Below are positions 1 to 5,911 of a stretch of 10,097 bases of DNA, piece after piece. The notes under the pieces were generated by a model, which did no database searches, was not told the DNA's origin, and worked only from the letters and a program-made list of their open reading frames with translations. This stretch comes from an uncultured Lachnospiraceae bacterium (GTDB lineage: Bacteria; Bacillota; Clostridia; Lachnospirales; Lachnospiraceae), in contig CASDUB010000182.1 of the NCBI GenBank assembly GCA_949283905.1, forward strand, positions 1-10,097. The letters run 5' to 3'. Made by a program: the position numbers and the translations under genes. Numbering within the stretch: position 1 is the first letter of the stretch; every line of letters starts with the position of its first letter.

Positions 1-1244
1 CTGAGCTGTCTGAATCCTTTCGCTACGCTCATTCCGAAATCACCATCGCCTGCATATGAATCAAGCTCGCAGAACGGAATCTCATTTTTGATAATGCATT
101 CGCGCATCTTATCTACAATAAATACAATATTGTTTAATGTAACCTTGTCATCTTTGATAACGCCGTCAGCAATATCTTCTGCCTCTTTGTCTCCCGCTTT
201 CTGTGCATTATCATCCGCGACAATATCGGAATAAACGGTCTCATCAACATGACCGCTTACTTTAAACGCCGGTGCATCACTCTCTTTATCAATGAGCTCT
301 TTAAGAACATCGTTCATCTTCATGACTGTTACAGATGCTCCGAGCATATCGATACTTGTCATGTAATTTCCCACAAAAGACCTGTACACTTTGATGCCTT
401 TATCATTTATTACTTTTCTCACTGCACGATTCAGAACATATAACTCCATTAGCGGAGTTGAACCGAATCCGTTTATGAGAAGCGTAATTTCATCACCGTC
501 TTTTATATCGAGCTCTTTGAACAGCGCGTTTACCGTTCTTTCTGCCAATTCGTCAGCGCTTACAGCTTTCTCGCGCTGTATTCCCGGTTCTCCGTGAATT
601 CCTACGCCGTATTCCATTTCATCTTCGCCAATCTGGAATGTAGGCGTTCCTTTTGCCGGAACTGTACATGAACTCAGGGCAAATCCTATGCTCTTTATAT
701 TCTTTACGGCAAGCTCAGCAACAGCTTTAACCTGCTCAAGAGATTGACCCATCTGCGCCGCTGCTCCTGCAACTTTATGGACAAGAACAGTGCCTGCTAC
801 TCCCCTGCGTCCTACCGTATAAAGACTATCCTGAACGGCTATGTCGTCGTCTACTTTTACATAATCGACAGTTATACCATCCTCTTCAGCAAGGTAAGCA
901 GCATTTTTAAAGTTCATCATGTCGCCGCTGTAGTTTTTGATAATAAGCAGCGTGCCTTTATCAGACTTTGTAGCCCTTATCGCCTGATATACCTGTATCT
1001 GTGACGGTGAAGCAAATACATCTCCGCATACCGCCGCATCCAGCATACCTTTTCCGATATAGCCCGCGTGCGCCGGTTCATGTCCGCTTCCGCCGCCTGA
1101 AATAAGGCTAACTTTGTTCTGATCTATATTCTTTTTACTGATAAAACGGTATTTTCTGTTATATTCCAGCTCCGGACACGCAAGAGCGATTCCTTCGCAC
1201 ATCTCAGAAACGACCGTTTCAGGGCTGTTTATGATCTTCTTCAC
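1..1244 (-). CDS. dhaK: Fused dihydroxyacetone kinase DhaK-DhaL, C-terminal part outside the window
   Basis: Phosphorylates dihydroxyacetone to dihydroxyacetone phosphate in the cytoplasm, the step after GldA. I translated 414 codons from a GTG start at 1244, preceded by an AGAGGGGA ribosome binding site (1253-1260) at 8 nt. Residues 1 to about 330 form the DhaK domain. SGGGSGHEP holds His55, IIKNYSGD holds Asp108, and GVGIHGEPG holds His217; these match E. coli DhaK His56, Asp109 and His218, the last being the residue that binds the substrate covalently. After a hydrophilic linker rich in D, E and K (about 335-375), a DhaL domain begins and shows the metal-binding pattern D-SYAG-D-G-D. The fusion points to an ATP-dependent kinase rather than the separate-subunit PTS type, but the rest of DhaL, and anything after it, lies beyond base 1. 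DhaL usually has His after the last Asp of this motif; here it is Phe. Confidence 0.93.
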   Translation of the reverse strand, partial: MKKIINSPETVVSEMCEGIALACPELEYNRKYRFISKKNIDQNKVSLISGGGSGHEPAHAGYIGKGMLDAAVCGDVFASPSQIQVYQAIRATKSDKGTLLIIKNYSGDMMNFKNAAYLAEEDGITVDYVKVDDDIAVQDSLYTVGRRGVAGTVLVHKVAGAAAQMGQSLEQVKAVAELAVKNIKSIGFALSSCTVPAKGTPTFQIGEDEMEYGVGIHGEPGIQREKAVSADELAERTVNALFKELDIKDGDEITLLINGFGSTPLMELYVLNRAVRKVINDKGIKVYRSFVGNYMTSIDMLGASVTVMKMNDVLKELIDKESDAPAFKVSGHVDETVYSDIVADDNAQKAGDKEAEDIADGVIKDDKVTLNNIVFIVDKMRECIIKNEIPFCELDSYAGDGDFGMSVAKGFRQL

Positions 1245-1268
1245 TTTTAACGTCCCCTCTCTTAAAAT

Positions 1269-2402
1269 TTAAAGCATACCGTCTTTATACTGTTTTCCCA
1301 GCTCATCTGCTGCCTTAATTGCAGCTGCAACAGACTCAACGCTTACCGGGAACGGCATAGCGTATACAGACTCTTCAGGAATACATGCTTTTTCAGCTAC
1401 CTGTATAAGCTCTTCTTCCGTAATAGAATCTACGCCGATATCAGCCAGACAAACCGGCAGTCCGAGACTTGCGCAGAAATCAAGAACTTCCATGATTTCT
1501 TCCATAGGTGCGTCTTCGAGTACAAGCTGAGCAATCGTTCCGAATGCAACTTTTTCTCCATGAAGATATTTATGAGTACCCTCAAGGATCGTTAATCCGT
1601 CATGAATAGCATGTGCTGCCGCAAGGCCTCCGCTCTCAAATCCGATTCCTGAAAGCAGGATGTTTGTCTCAATGATATTTTCCAGCGCCGGTGTTACACA
1701 TTTCTTCTCACAGGCAATCTTTGCTTTAACGCCGTCAGCCAGCAGATTTTCATAGCAAAGCTGAGCAAGCGCAAACGCCGCTTTTGTGCCTTTAGCTTCT
1801 CCGCAAAGACCTTCTCTGAATCCGCAGGGAAGACCTGCATTTACTTTTGTGAAAGAACGTACATTGGCTCTTGCTTCAAAGAATGTTGAAAGAGCATCGC
1901 CCATTCCCGAAATAAGGAAACGTACAGGAGCCTGTGATATTACTGTTGTATCGATAAGAATAACGCTCGGGCTCTGTTTAAAATAAGCATAGTCGTCAAA
2001 CGCGCCGTCCGGCGTATAAAGTACTGCTGAATGGCTTGTCGGAGCGTCTGTAGCTGCTATTGTAGGAACGATTATAAGTGCGTCTCCCTCCGCAACACAT
2101 TTAGCGGTATCGATCGCCTTTCCGCCTCCTAATCCGATAGTGCAGTGACATCCTTTTTCTTTAGAAAGCGCCTGAAGTCTTGCAACCTCCTGTCTTGAAC
2201 ATTCTCCGACAAACCCTGTCTCAACAAAAGTTACTCCGAATTTTTCTGCCGTTGCATCAAGTTTGTCTTTAACACGTGCAGCGTCATCAGGATGTGCAAT
2301 CAACAGTGCTGACGAGCCGTATGTTTTTACAAAATAACCTAAATTAAGTATCTCGTCCTCTCCCTGTACATACTTTGTAGGGCATATAAAAGCTTTTCTC
2401 AT
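1269..2402 (-). CDS. gldA: Glycerol dehydrogenase (NAD+-dependent, zinc-containing)
   Basis: Oxidises glycerol to dihydroxyacetone with NAD+ in the cytoplasm. The 377-residue product has the length and order of the iron-containing-type alcohol dehydrogenase family. An N-terminal dinucleotide domain contains GLGGGKAIDTAK (about 90-101), and IVPTIAATDAPTS (111-123) follows. The zinc ligands of the family can be placed: Asp169 in SGMGDA, His264 in GLAAAHAIHDG and His281 in LHGEKVAFG. The ATG at 2402 has a good AAAGGAG site (2410-2416). The gene lies 24 nt upstream of the dihydroxyacetone kinase with no terminator visible between them, so the two are probably co-transcribed. Related members can act on 1,2-propanediol or hydroxyacetone; the kinase partner favours glycerol. 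Confidence 0.95.
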   Translation of the reverse strand: MRKAFICPTKYVQGEDEILNLGYFVKTYGSSALLIAHPDDAARVKDKLDATAEKFGVTFVETGFVGECSRQEVARLQALSKEKGCHCTIGLGGGKAIDTAKCVAEGDALIIVPTIAATDAPTSHSAVLYTPDGAFDDYAYFKQSPSVILIDTTVISQAPVRFLISGMGDALSTFFEARANVRSFTKVNAGLPCGFREGLCGEAKGTKAAFALAQLCYENLLADGVKAKIACEKKCVTPALENIIETNILLSGIGFESGGLAAAHAIHDGLTILEGTHKYLHGEKVAFGTIAQLVLEDAPMEEIMEVLDFCASLGLPVCLADIGVDSITEEELIQVAEKACIPEESVYAMPFPVSVESVAAAIKAADELGKQYKDGML

Positions 2403-2474
2403 TTTTCCGCTCCTTTCATTTTTTCAAGCAACAAATTAACAGTATCATCAAATATTTTTTGCAAAGAAATAATC

Positions 2475-2514
2475 CGTGAAAATCAATGTAGTTATTATTG
2501 ACAAATTTTTCACG
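2475..2514. repeat. Nested inverted repeat in the gldA leader
   Basis: CGTGAAAA (2475-2482) and TTTTCACG (2507-2514) form a perfect 8-bp inverted repeat. Inside it a second one, TCAAT (2483-2487) and ATTGA (2497-2501), leaves a 9-nt loop and a 5-nt bulge. It lies between the proposed gldA promoter and the gldA start. As RNA it could fold into a 13-bp bulged hairpin in the leader; as DNA the arms are 32 bp apart, about three helical turns, which would suit a protein operator. The sequence does not decide between these. Confidence 0.5.
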
Positions 2515-2526
2515 ATTTACTATGTG

Positions 2527-2555
2527 TATATAAACAATTTTAACAACACGTATTG
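2527..2555 (-). promoter_or_regulatory. Candidate gldA-dhaK promoter with weak -35
   Basis: On the minus strand a TATATA -10 box (2527-2532) lies about 125 nt upstream of gldA. The hexamer 17 nt further up (2550-2555, CAATAC) is a poor -35. A good -10 with a poor -35 is typical of promoters that need an activator, which fits a neighbouring AraC-type regulator. The position matches the better -10 found upstream of the hydrolase gene. The transcript would have a long leader holding the inverted repeat at 2475-2514. No start site has been mapped, so this is a prediction. Confidence 0.4.
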
Positions 2556-2644
2556 AAATTACTATATAAATTACCTACATATAATTGTTATTTGTAATAG
2601 TAGTTTTTTGATATTTGTGATAAAATAGCAATATGTTGATACAT
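2535..2644 (-). repeat. Control-region element A, matching element B at 5708-5817
   Basis: These 110 bp align without gaps to 5708-5817 at a constant offset of 3173, with 76 of 110 positions identical by hand count. Identity is in blocks: CAATTTTAACAA (2535-2546), TATAAATT (2565-2572), GTTATTT (2587-2593), TTTTTTGATATTT (2604-2616) and AAAATAG with AAT (2622-2632). Relative to gldA the element begins 133 nt upstream of the start codon. It overlaps the proposed -35/-10 spacer and extends to about 110 bp upstream of the -10 box. Fixed spacing of separate blocks suggests several protein sites. The regulator's own divergent promoter also falls in it. Confidence 0.7.
2609..2637 (+). promoter_or_regulatory. 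Candidate promoter of the PocR-AraC regulator
   Basis: TTGATA (2609-2614, five of six consensus positions) and TATGTT (2632-2637, four of six) are separated by 17 nt on the plus strand. Transcription would start near 2644, about 35 nt before the regulator's start codon. A TGA-TAAAAT extended -10-like sequence (2618-2626) overlaps but has no -35. The background is very AT-rich, so chance matches are likely. Confidence 0.4.
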
Positions 2645-2652
2645 TGATAGTA

Positions 2653-2662
2653 TTTTCACGAT
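2653..2662 (+). promoter_or_regulatory. Third copy of TTTTCACGAT, just before the regulator's RBS
   Basis: TTTTCACGAT here is identical to 2507-2516, the right arm of the gldA-leader inverted repeat plus two bases. It lies in the presumed leader of the regulator, a few bases before its ribosome binding site. This would suit an autoregulatory site, but a repeated 10-mer can occur by chance in AT-rich DNA. Confidence 0.3.
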
Positions 2663-2678
2663 GATCGGAGGCGTTATA

Positions 2679-3695
2679 ATGGTAAATTCATACACACTCA
2701 GCCGCATACTTAACATCGACAAATGGCAGAAACTCCAGGACTCTCTTGCTCTTATAACAGGACTGGCGATCATAACAGTAGATTACAAAGGAGTACCGAT
2801 AACAAAGCACAGTTCAAGGCGCACATTTTGCAGCTATATCAGAAACGATTCGACCCTGTGTAAGCTCTGTCAAAAATGCGATTCGAGAGGCGGACTTGAA
2901 GCAGTACGCAATGCCAGACCATATATTTACAAATGCCACTGCGGCATTGTCGATATCGCAATCCCTATAATCGTAGATAATCAATACGTAGGAGCAATAA
3001 TGGCCGGTGAAGTAAAACTCCGGGATACCGATATCGATGAAAACCTTGAAAACATTCATTCTCAGGATTCTTTCGAAAAACTCATACGATCTCCGGAAAT
3101 GAAGATTGCATACGAAAATATACCTCTGATATCTTTTCACAAACTAAAGCTGTCCGTGCAGATGCTGTTCGAATTGTGCAATTACCTTGTAGAAGAAGCA
3201 ATGAACAAAAACCTGATCCTCGATATGTACGAAAAGGTTTCAGGCAACGACAACATGTTTAATTCAGACTTTATACCTTCCGAGTCTCTCAAAAAGCTTC
3301 GTCATGAATTAGGCAACGCGCTTACAAGCGCATATGTAAAATCGTCCGCAGCCGAAGCCGTTCAATGCACAAACAAAACGCTTCAGCCGGCATTTGATTA
3401 TCTGTATGAGCACAGAAATGTAATGCTCTCTCAAAAAGATGCAGCAGACCTTTGTCATATAAGCACAGGCCATTTCAGCCGCCTGTTCCTCAAAGAAGCA
3501 AAAGAAAACTATTCCGTATTTTATATGCGTCTCAAAGTGGAATGGGCGAAGAATCTGCTGTTAAAAACAGATCTGCCTGTTTCTCAGATAAGCGAAGAAC
3601 TCGGTTTTAATGAGCCCAGTTATTTCACAAAAGTATTCCATAAATACGTCGGCTCAACGCCGGCATATTTTAGAAAAGCAAAACGAAGTGATTAA
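2679..3695 (+). CDS. PocR-domain AraC-family transcriptional regulator
   Basis: Probable DNA-binding activator that senses a small molecule. I start it at the ATG at 2679 (338 residues) because CGGAGG (2666-2671) sits 7 nt upstream; the in-frame ATG at 2661 has no comparable site and would put this RBS inside the gene. Residues about 12-170 match the PocR sensory domain: the WQKLQDSLALITGLAI opening, a Cys-rich stretch (Cys51, 61, 64, 67, 86, 88), then IPIIVDNQYVGAIMAGE. Residues about 235-335 are an AraC double helix-turn-helix ending in the typical ELGFNEPSYFTKVFHKYVG and TPAYFRK. PocR itself controls propanediol use in Salmonella, and relatives in Clostridia sit beside glycerol and diol genes. 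Divergent placement from gldA makes that operon the likeliest target; the ligand (glycerol, dihydroxyacetone or a diol) is not readable from sequence. Confidence 0.9.
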   Translation: MVNSYTLSRILNIDKWQKLQDSLALITGLAIITVDYKGVPITKHSSRRTFCSYIRNDSTLCKLCQKCDSRGGLEAVRNARPYIYKCHCGIVDIAIPIIVDNQYVGAIMAGEVKLRDTDIDENLENIHSQDSFEKLIRSPEMKIAYENIPLISFHKLKLSVQMLFELCNYLVEEAMNKNLILDMYEKVSGNDNMFNSDFIPSESLKKLRHELGNALTSAYVKSSAAEAVQCTNKTLQPAFDYLYEHRNVMLSQKDAADLCHISTGHFSRLFLKEAKENYSVFYMRLKVEWAKNLLLKTDLPVSQISEELGFNEPSYFTKVFHKYVGSTPAYFRKAKRSD

Positions 3696-3740
3696 AAAAC
3701 ACCCGCCCTGCCGAAAACGGCAAGACGGGTATTTTTTATT
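3695..3740. terminator. Bidirectional terminator between regulator and hydrolase
   Basis: ACCCGCCCTGCCG (3701-3713), a 4-nt AAAA loop and CGGCAAGACGGGT (3718-3730) pair with two mismatches. A run of six T follows on the plus strand (3732-3737), and six A precede the stem (3694-3699), so both strands show a GC-rich stem followed by a T run. It begins directly after the regulator's stop and lies 20-60 nt beyond the stop of the convergent hydrolase gene, so it can end both transcripts. Confidence 0.88.
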
Positions 3741-3758
3741 ACTAAGGAGTAATTAATT

Positions 3759-5579
3759 TCAGATGAATGTAGTACATGTATTTGTTATAGCAAATAATCC
3801 TACCAGGATAGCATTGCATATTCCTGCGATATACGGATTAGCAGTTCTCTTATAGATAAATCTGCTCATCAGTGTTGCAGCAGCTATGATAATGATCATA
3901 GGGAACAGCTGAAGGATAAACATCGGATAGTTCGGTGAATCGAATCCTGCCTGTGCCCACATCATATGTTTAGCATTGAAATATGTAACATACTGGATAA
4001 GAGGAATTATCCAAGCCGGTCCTGCTGTAAGAATCGCACATATGATTCCATTGGCTTTGCCGCCGATATTATTGTAGTTGAAGCAGTTTGCAGCTACCGA
4101 AATAGCGATATAGTATACCAGGAACAGGAATACATAAGGAAGATTAGAAAGTATCGGTGCTTCAAACGCTTTGAATGCGAGTGTCCAGATTCTGAAATCC
4201 GACATGAAGAAATAATCAACCACAAATACACATCCATAAGCTACTACTACCATAATAAGCGCCAGTAATATGCTTAATCCCACTTTTTTCATCGGCATTT
4301 TAATTCCGACTGCCTCAAGATCCATACCGTTCTTCTTGTGGTATACCTGATAACAAATCACCATAACAACTATCGCAAAAATTCCGCAGATAGTGCTCCA
4401 AAGTCCGGTGCTAATCGGCATTATCTGGCTTACCGGAAGTGAATTTCCCCATACCATGATCGGAAGGAATACTACCGAACCGAATATAAAGCATGCAATA
4501 AGGCTGATCCAGAACAGCGCTTTGCCTTTTTTGTCCGTTACTACTGCAGGTTTAACGATCTCTTTAACTTTAAGCTTTTCGAAAAGCGGCGTGTTCAGAA
4601 GAAGAACACCGAATGAAATTATAAACAGTCCAAAACCTACAAGTCCGACTGCATTAAAGCCTTCTTTAACCTGCCATACCTGATTATCTGAAGGTATCGG
4701 ATTAGGTGCGCCGAATGCTTTTTCAAAGAAGTCAATCACATATGATTCAGAACGAGCCGAGAAATGTGACCAAGGATGTATAATCTCAGGGCGATAAATA
4801 ACTCTGAATGTTTCTTCTCCGTCTACTTCTTCCGTATAATATGTGTAAGCTTCCCTTGTTTCACAATCTGCAGGATCTTTTCCGAAATTCAGGAATGACT
4901 GTGTTCCTTCGCCTTCCATCCAGTACGGAGAGCCTAACTGAGAACCGTCTTCTGTAGTAATTTTACCAAAGAATTCATCATATACGGCTGAGATAACGCC
5001 GACTTCTCTGCTTCCGTATACGTTTGCGTAGTTTCCTTCATCATCAGTATATGTAGGCTCGTTGCAGTGAATAAGAACTGCAGAAATAAGCTGTGTATCT
5101 GCCGCGTTATCAGTTGCAATTGCCGCGTTGCATGACCATGATCCCATCGAATGGCCTGTGATACCGATCTTCTCTGTATCTACAAACGGCATTCTGCTGA
5201 CAGCAAGCACGCCCTGATATACTCCGTCAGGAGCCATAAGGTTAAATTTATCCGTAACTTCGGAATCACCGTGATCCGGCTGATCAATAGATAAAACAAC
5301 ATATCCTCTTCGAGCCAGTTCCACGTAGTTAGCGTCTGTCATTTCCTTATTGTTTAAGTATCCGTGACTTGTAACAATTGCAGGGGCAGGAGTTTCTGCC
5401 GTAGCATTTTCAGGAATAAACAGATATGCAGACATAGAGTAACCTGCGTCTGTTTCAATATTCAATTCTTTCATAGTAACTTTTCCGCCGTTTGTCTGCA
5501 CTGCCGAAACAACTATTCCGCTCAAAAGCATCAAAACGATAGAAACGATTAATAATATTTTAACCTTTTTTTCTTTCAT
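3759..5579 (-). CDS. Membrane-anchored alpha/beta hydrolase with C-terminal multi-TM domain
   Basis: Serine hydrolase of unknown substrate, 606 residues. I start at the ATG at 5579, with a GGGGAGGA site (5585-5592) 5 nt upstream; the in-frame start at 5636 lacks one. Residues 8-27 are a membrane anchor after a lysine-rich N-terminus. Residues about 35-290 are an alpha/beta hydrolase domain: HGY (72-74, oxyanion region), DQPDHGDS (99-106), nucleophile elbow GHSMG with Ser144, and a candidate catalytic His at 268 or 272 in IHPWSHF. I could not place the acid residue. About eight membrane segments follow (308-328, 355-377, 391-412, 433-457, 478-500, 509-533, 551-572, 582-603). Positive loops (334-353, 413-432, 576-580) all fall on the cytoplasmic side if the hydrolase domain is outside the cell. 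The upstream region resembles that of gldA, suggesting joint control. Esterase, lipase or amidase activity are all possible. Confidence 0.85.
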   Translation of the reverse strand: MKEKKVKILLIVSIVLMLLSGIVVSAVQTNGGKVTMKELNIETDAGYSMSAYLFIPENATAETPAPAIVTSHGYLNNKEMTDANYVELARRGYVVLSIDQPDHGDSEVTDKFNLMAPDGVYQGVLAVSRMPFVDTEKIGITGHSMGSWSCNAAIATDNAADTQLISAVLIHCNEPTYTDDEGNYANVYGSREVGVISAVYDEFFGKITTEDGSQLGSPYWMEGEGTQSFLNFGKDPADCETREAYTYYTEEVDGEETFRVIYRPEIIHPWSHFSARSESYVIDFFEKAFGAPNPIPSDNQVWQVKEGFNAVGLVGFGLFIISFGVLLLNTPLFEKLKVKEIVKPAVVTDKKGKALFWISLIACFIFGSVVFLPIMVWGNSLPVSQIMPISTGLWSTICGIFAIVVMVICYQVYHKKNGMDLEAVGIKMPMKKVGLSILLALIMVVVAYGCVFVVDYFFMSDFRIWTLAFKAFEAPILSNLPYVFLFLVYYIAISVAANCFNYNNIGGKANGIICAILTAGPAWIIPLIQYVTYFNAKHMMWAQAGFDSPNYPMFILQLFPMIIIIAAATLMSRFIYKRTANPYIAGICNAILVGLFAITNTCTTFI

Positions 5580-5647
5580 GCTTTTCCTCCCCATTAAAAG
5601 CAAAATTTTAATAGTTACTTTAAATACACTTTGCAAAAAATTTGATG

Positions 5648-5686
5648 CCGGAAATTTGTTTTGTTGCTTTTGTCGGGTATTTCCGG
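5648..5686. repeat. Inverted repeat in the hydrolase leader, positional match to the gldA one
   Basis: CCGGAAAT (5648-5655) and ATTTCCGG (5679-5686) are a perfect 8-bp inverted repeat with a 23-nt spacer. The left arm lies exactly 3173 nt from the left arm of the gldA repeat, the same offset as elements A and B, yet the arm sequences differ. On the transcript strand, GGGTA (minus-strand reading of 5687-5691) can also pair with TACCC (5675-5679). That hairpin would loop out most of the right-hand arm, so the two folds exclude each other. Confidence 0.5.
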
Positions 5687-5698
5687 GTACCCCGTTTT

Positions 5699-5727
5699 CT
5701 TATAATGCAATTTTAACAATGCTACAA
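5699..5727 (-). promoter_or_regulatory. Candidate promoter of the hydrolase gene
   Basis: On the minus strand, TATAAG (5699-5704, five of six consensus) follows TTGTAG (5722-5727, three of six, with the TTG) at 17 nt. The block CAATTTTAACAA shared with the gldA region falls in the spacer. Predicted leader length is about 115 nt. A weak -35 again suits activator control. Confidence 0.45.
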
Positions 5728-5817
5728 ATAAATACCATATAAATTCAAAACATAAAACAGTTATTTTCTATGATATTTTTTTGATATTTACTACAAAATA
5801 GTAATTTAATGATATTT
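5708..5817 (-). repeat. Control-region element B, matching element A at 2535-2644
   Basis: Partner of element A, beginning 129 nt upstream of the hydrolase start. Shared blocks are CAATTTTAACAA (5708-5719), TATAAATT (5738-5745), GTTATTT (5760-5766), TTTTTTGATATTT (5777-5789) and AAAATAG with AAT (5795-5805). TGATATTT occurs three times on the plus strand (5771, 5782, 5810). No plus-strand gene starts here, unlike at element A, so the conservation is best explained by control of the minus-strand gene. Confidence 0.7.
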
Positions 5818-5872
5818 TTGGTTATTTTTTTAACAATTTTTCGTGATTAATCATAAATATTTAATATTTTTC

Positions 5873-5904
5873 AAAAAAAGCGGCGCACATCCATGCACCG
5901 CTTT
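5873..5904 (-). terminator. Terminator of the Na/Pi cotransporter gene
   Basis: On the minus strand AAAGCGGTGC pairs with GCGCCGCTTT (one G-T pair) around an 8-nt loop, and the final T run extends to seven bases (5873-5879). It begins 8 nt after the stop of the cotransporter gene, a classic intrinsic terminator. It separates that gene from the hydrolase downstream. Confidence 0.88.
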
Positions 5905-5911
5905 AATTACT

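Larger units (their letters stand above)
5580..5911. other. AT-rich spacer upstream of the hydrolase gene
   Basis: This 332-nt stretch holds no gene that I can support. From right to left it contains the terminator of the Na/Pi gene, element B, a candidate promoter, a short GC-rich leader patch with an inverted repeat, and the hydrolase RBS. The patch at about 5672-5694 (CGGGTA, CCGGGTACCCCG) stands out in otherwise AT-rich sequence. Confidence 0.6.

Noticed and set aside
249..1004. Plus-strand open frames opposite the dihydroxyacetone kinase gene
   Set aside because: They lie wholly antisense to a gene with a clear family match, their products are Cys/His/Ser-rich without any recognisable motif, and they lack ribosome binding sites.
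2661..2678. Upstream ATG for the PocR-AraC regulator
   Set aside because: The GGAGG site lies inside this stretch and is properly spaced for the ATG at 2679; no site precedes 2661.
5580..5636. N-terminal extension of the hydrolase to 5636
   Set aside because: The strong GGGGAGGA site falls within the extension, and the anchor with its lysine-rich start begins naturally at 5579.
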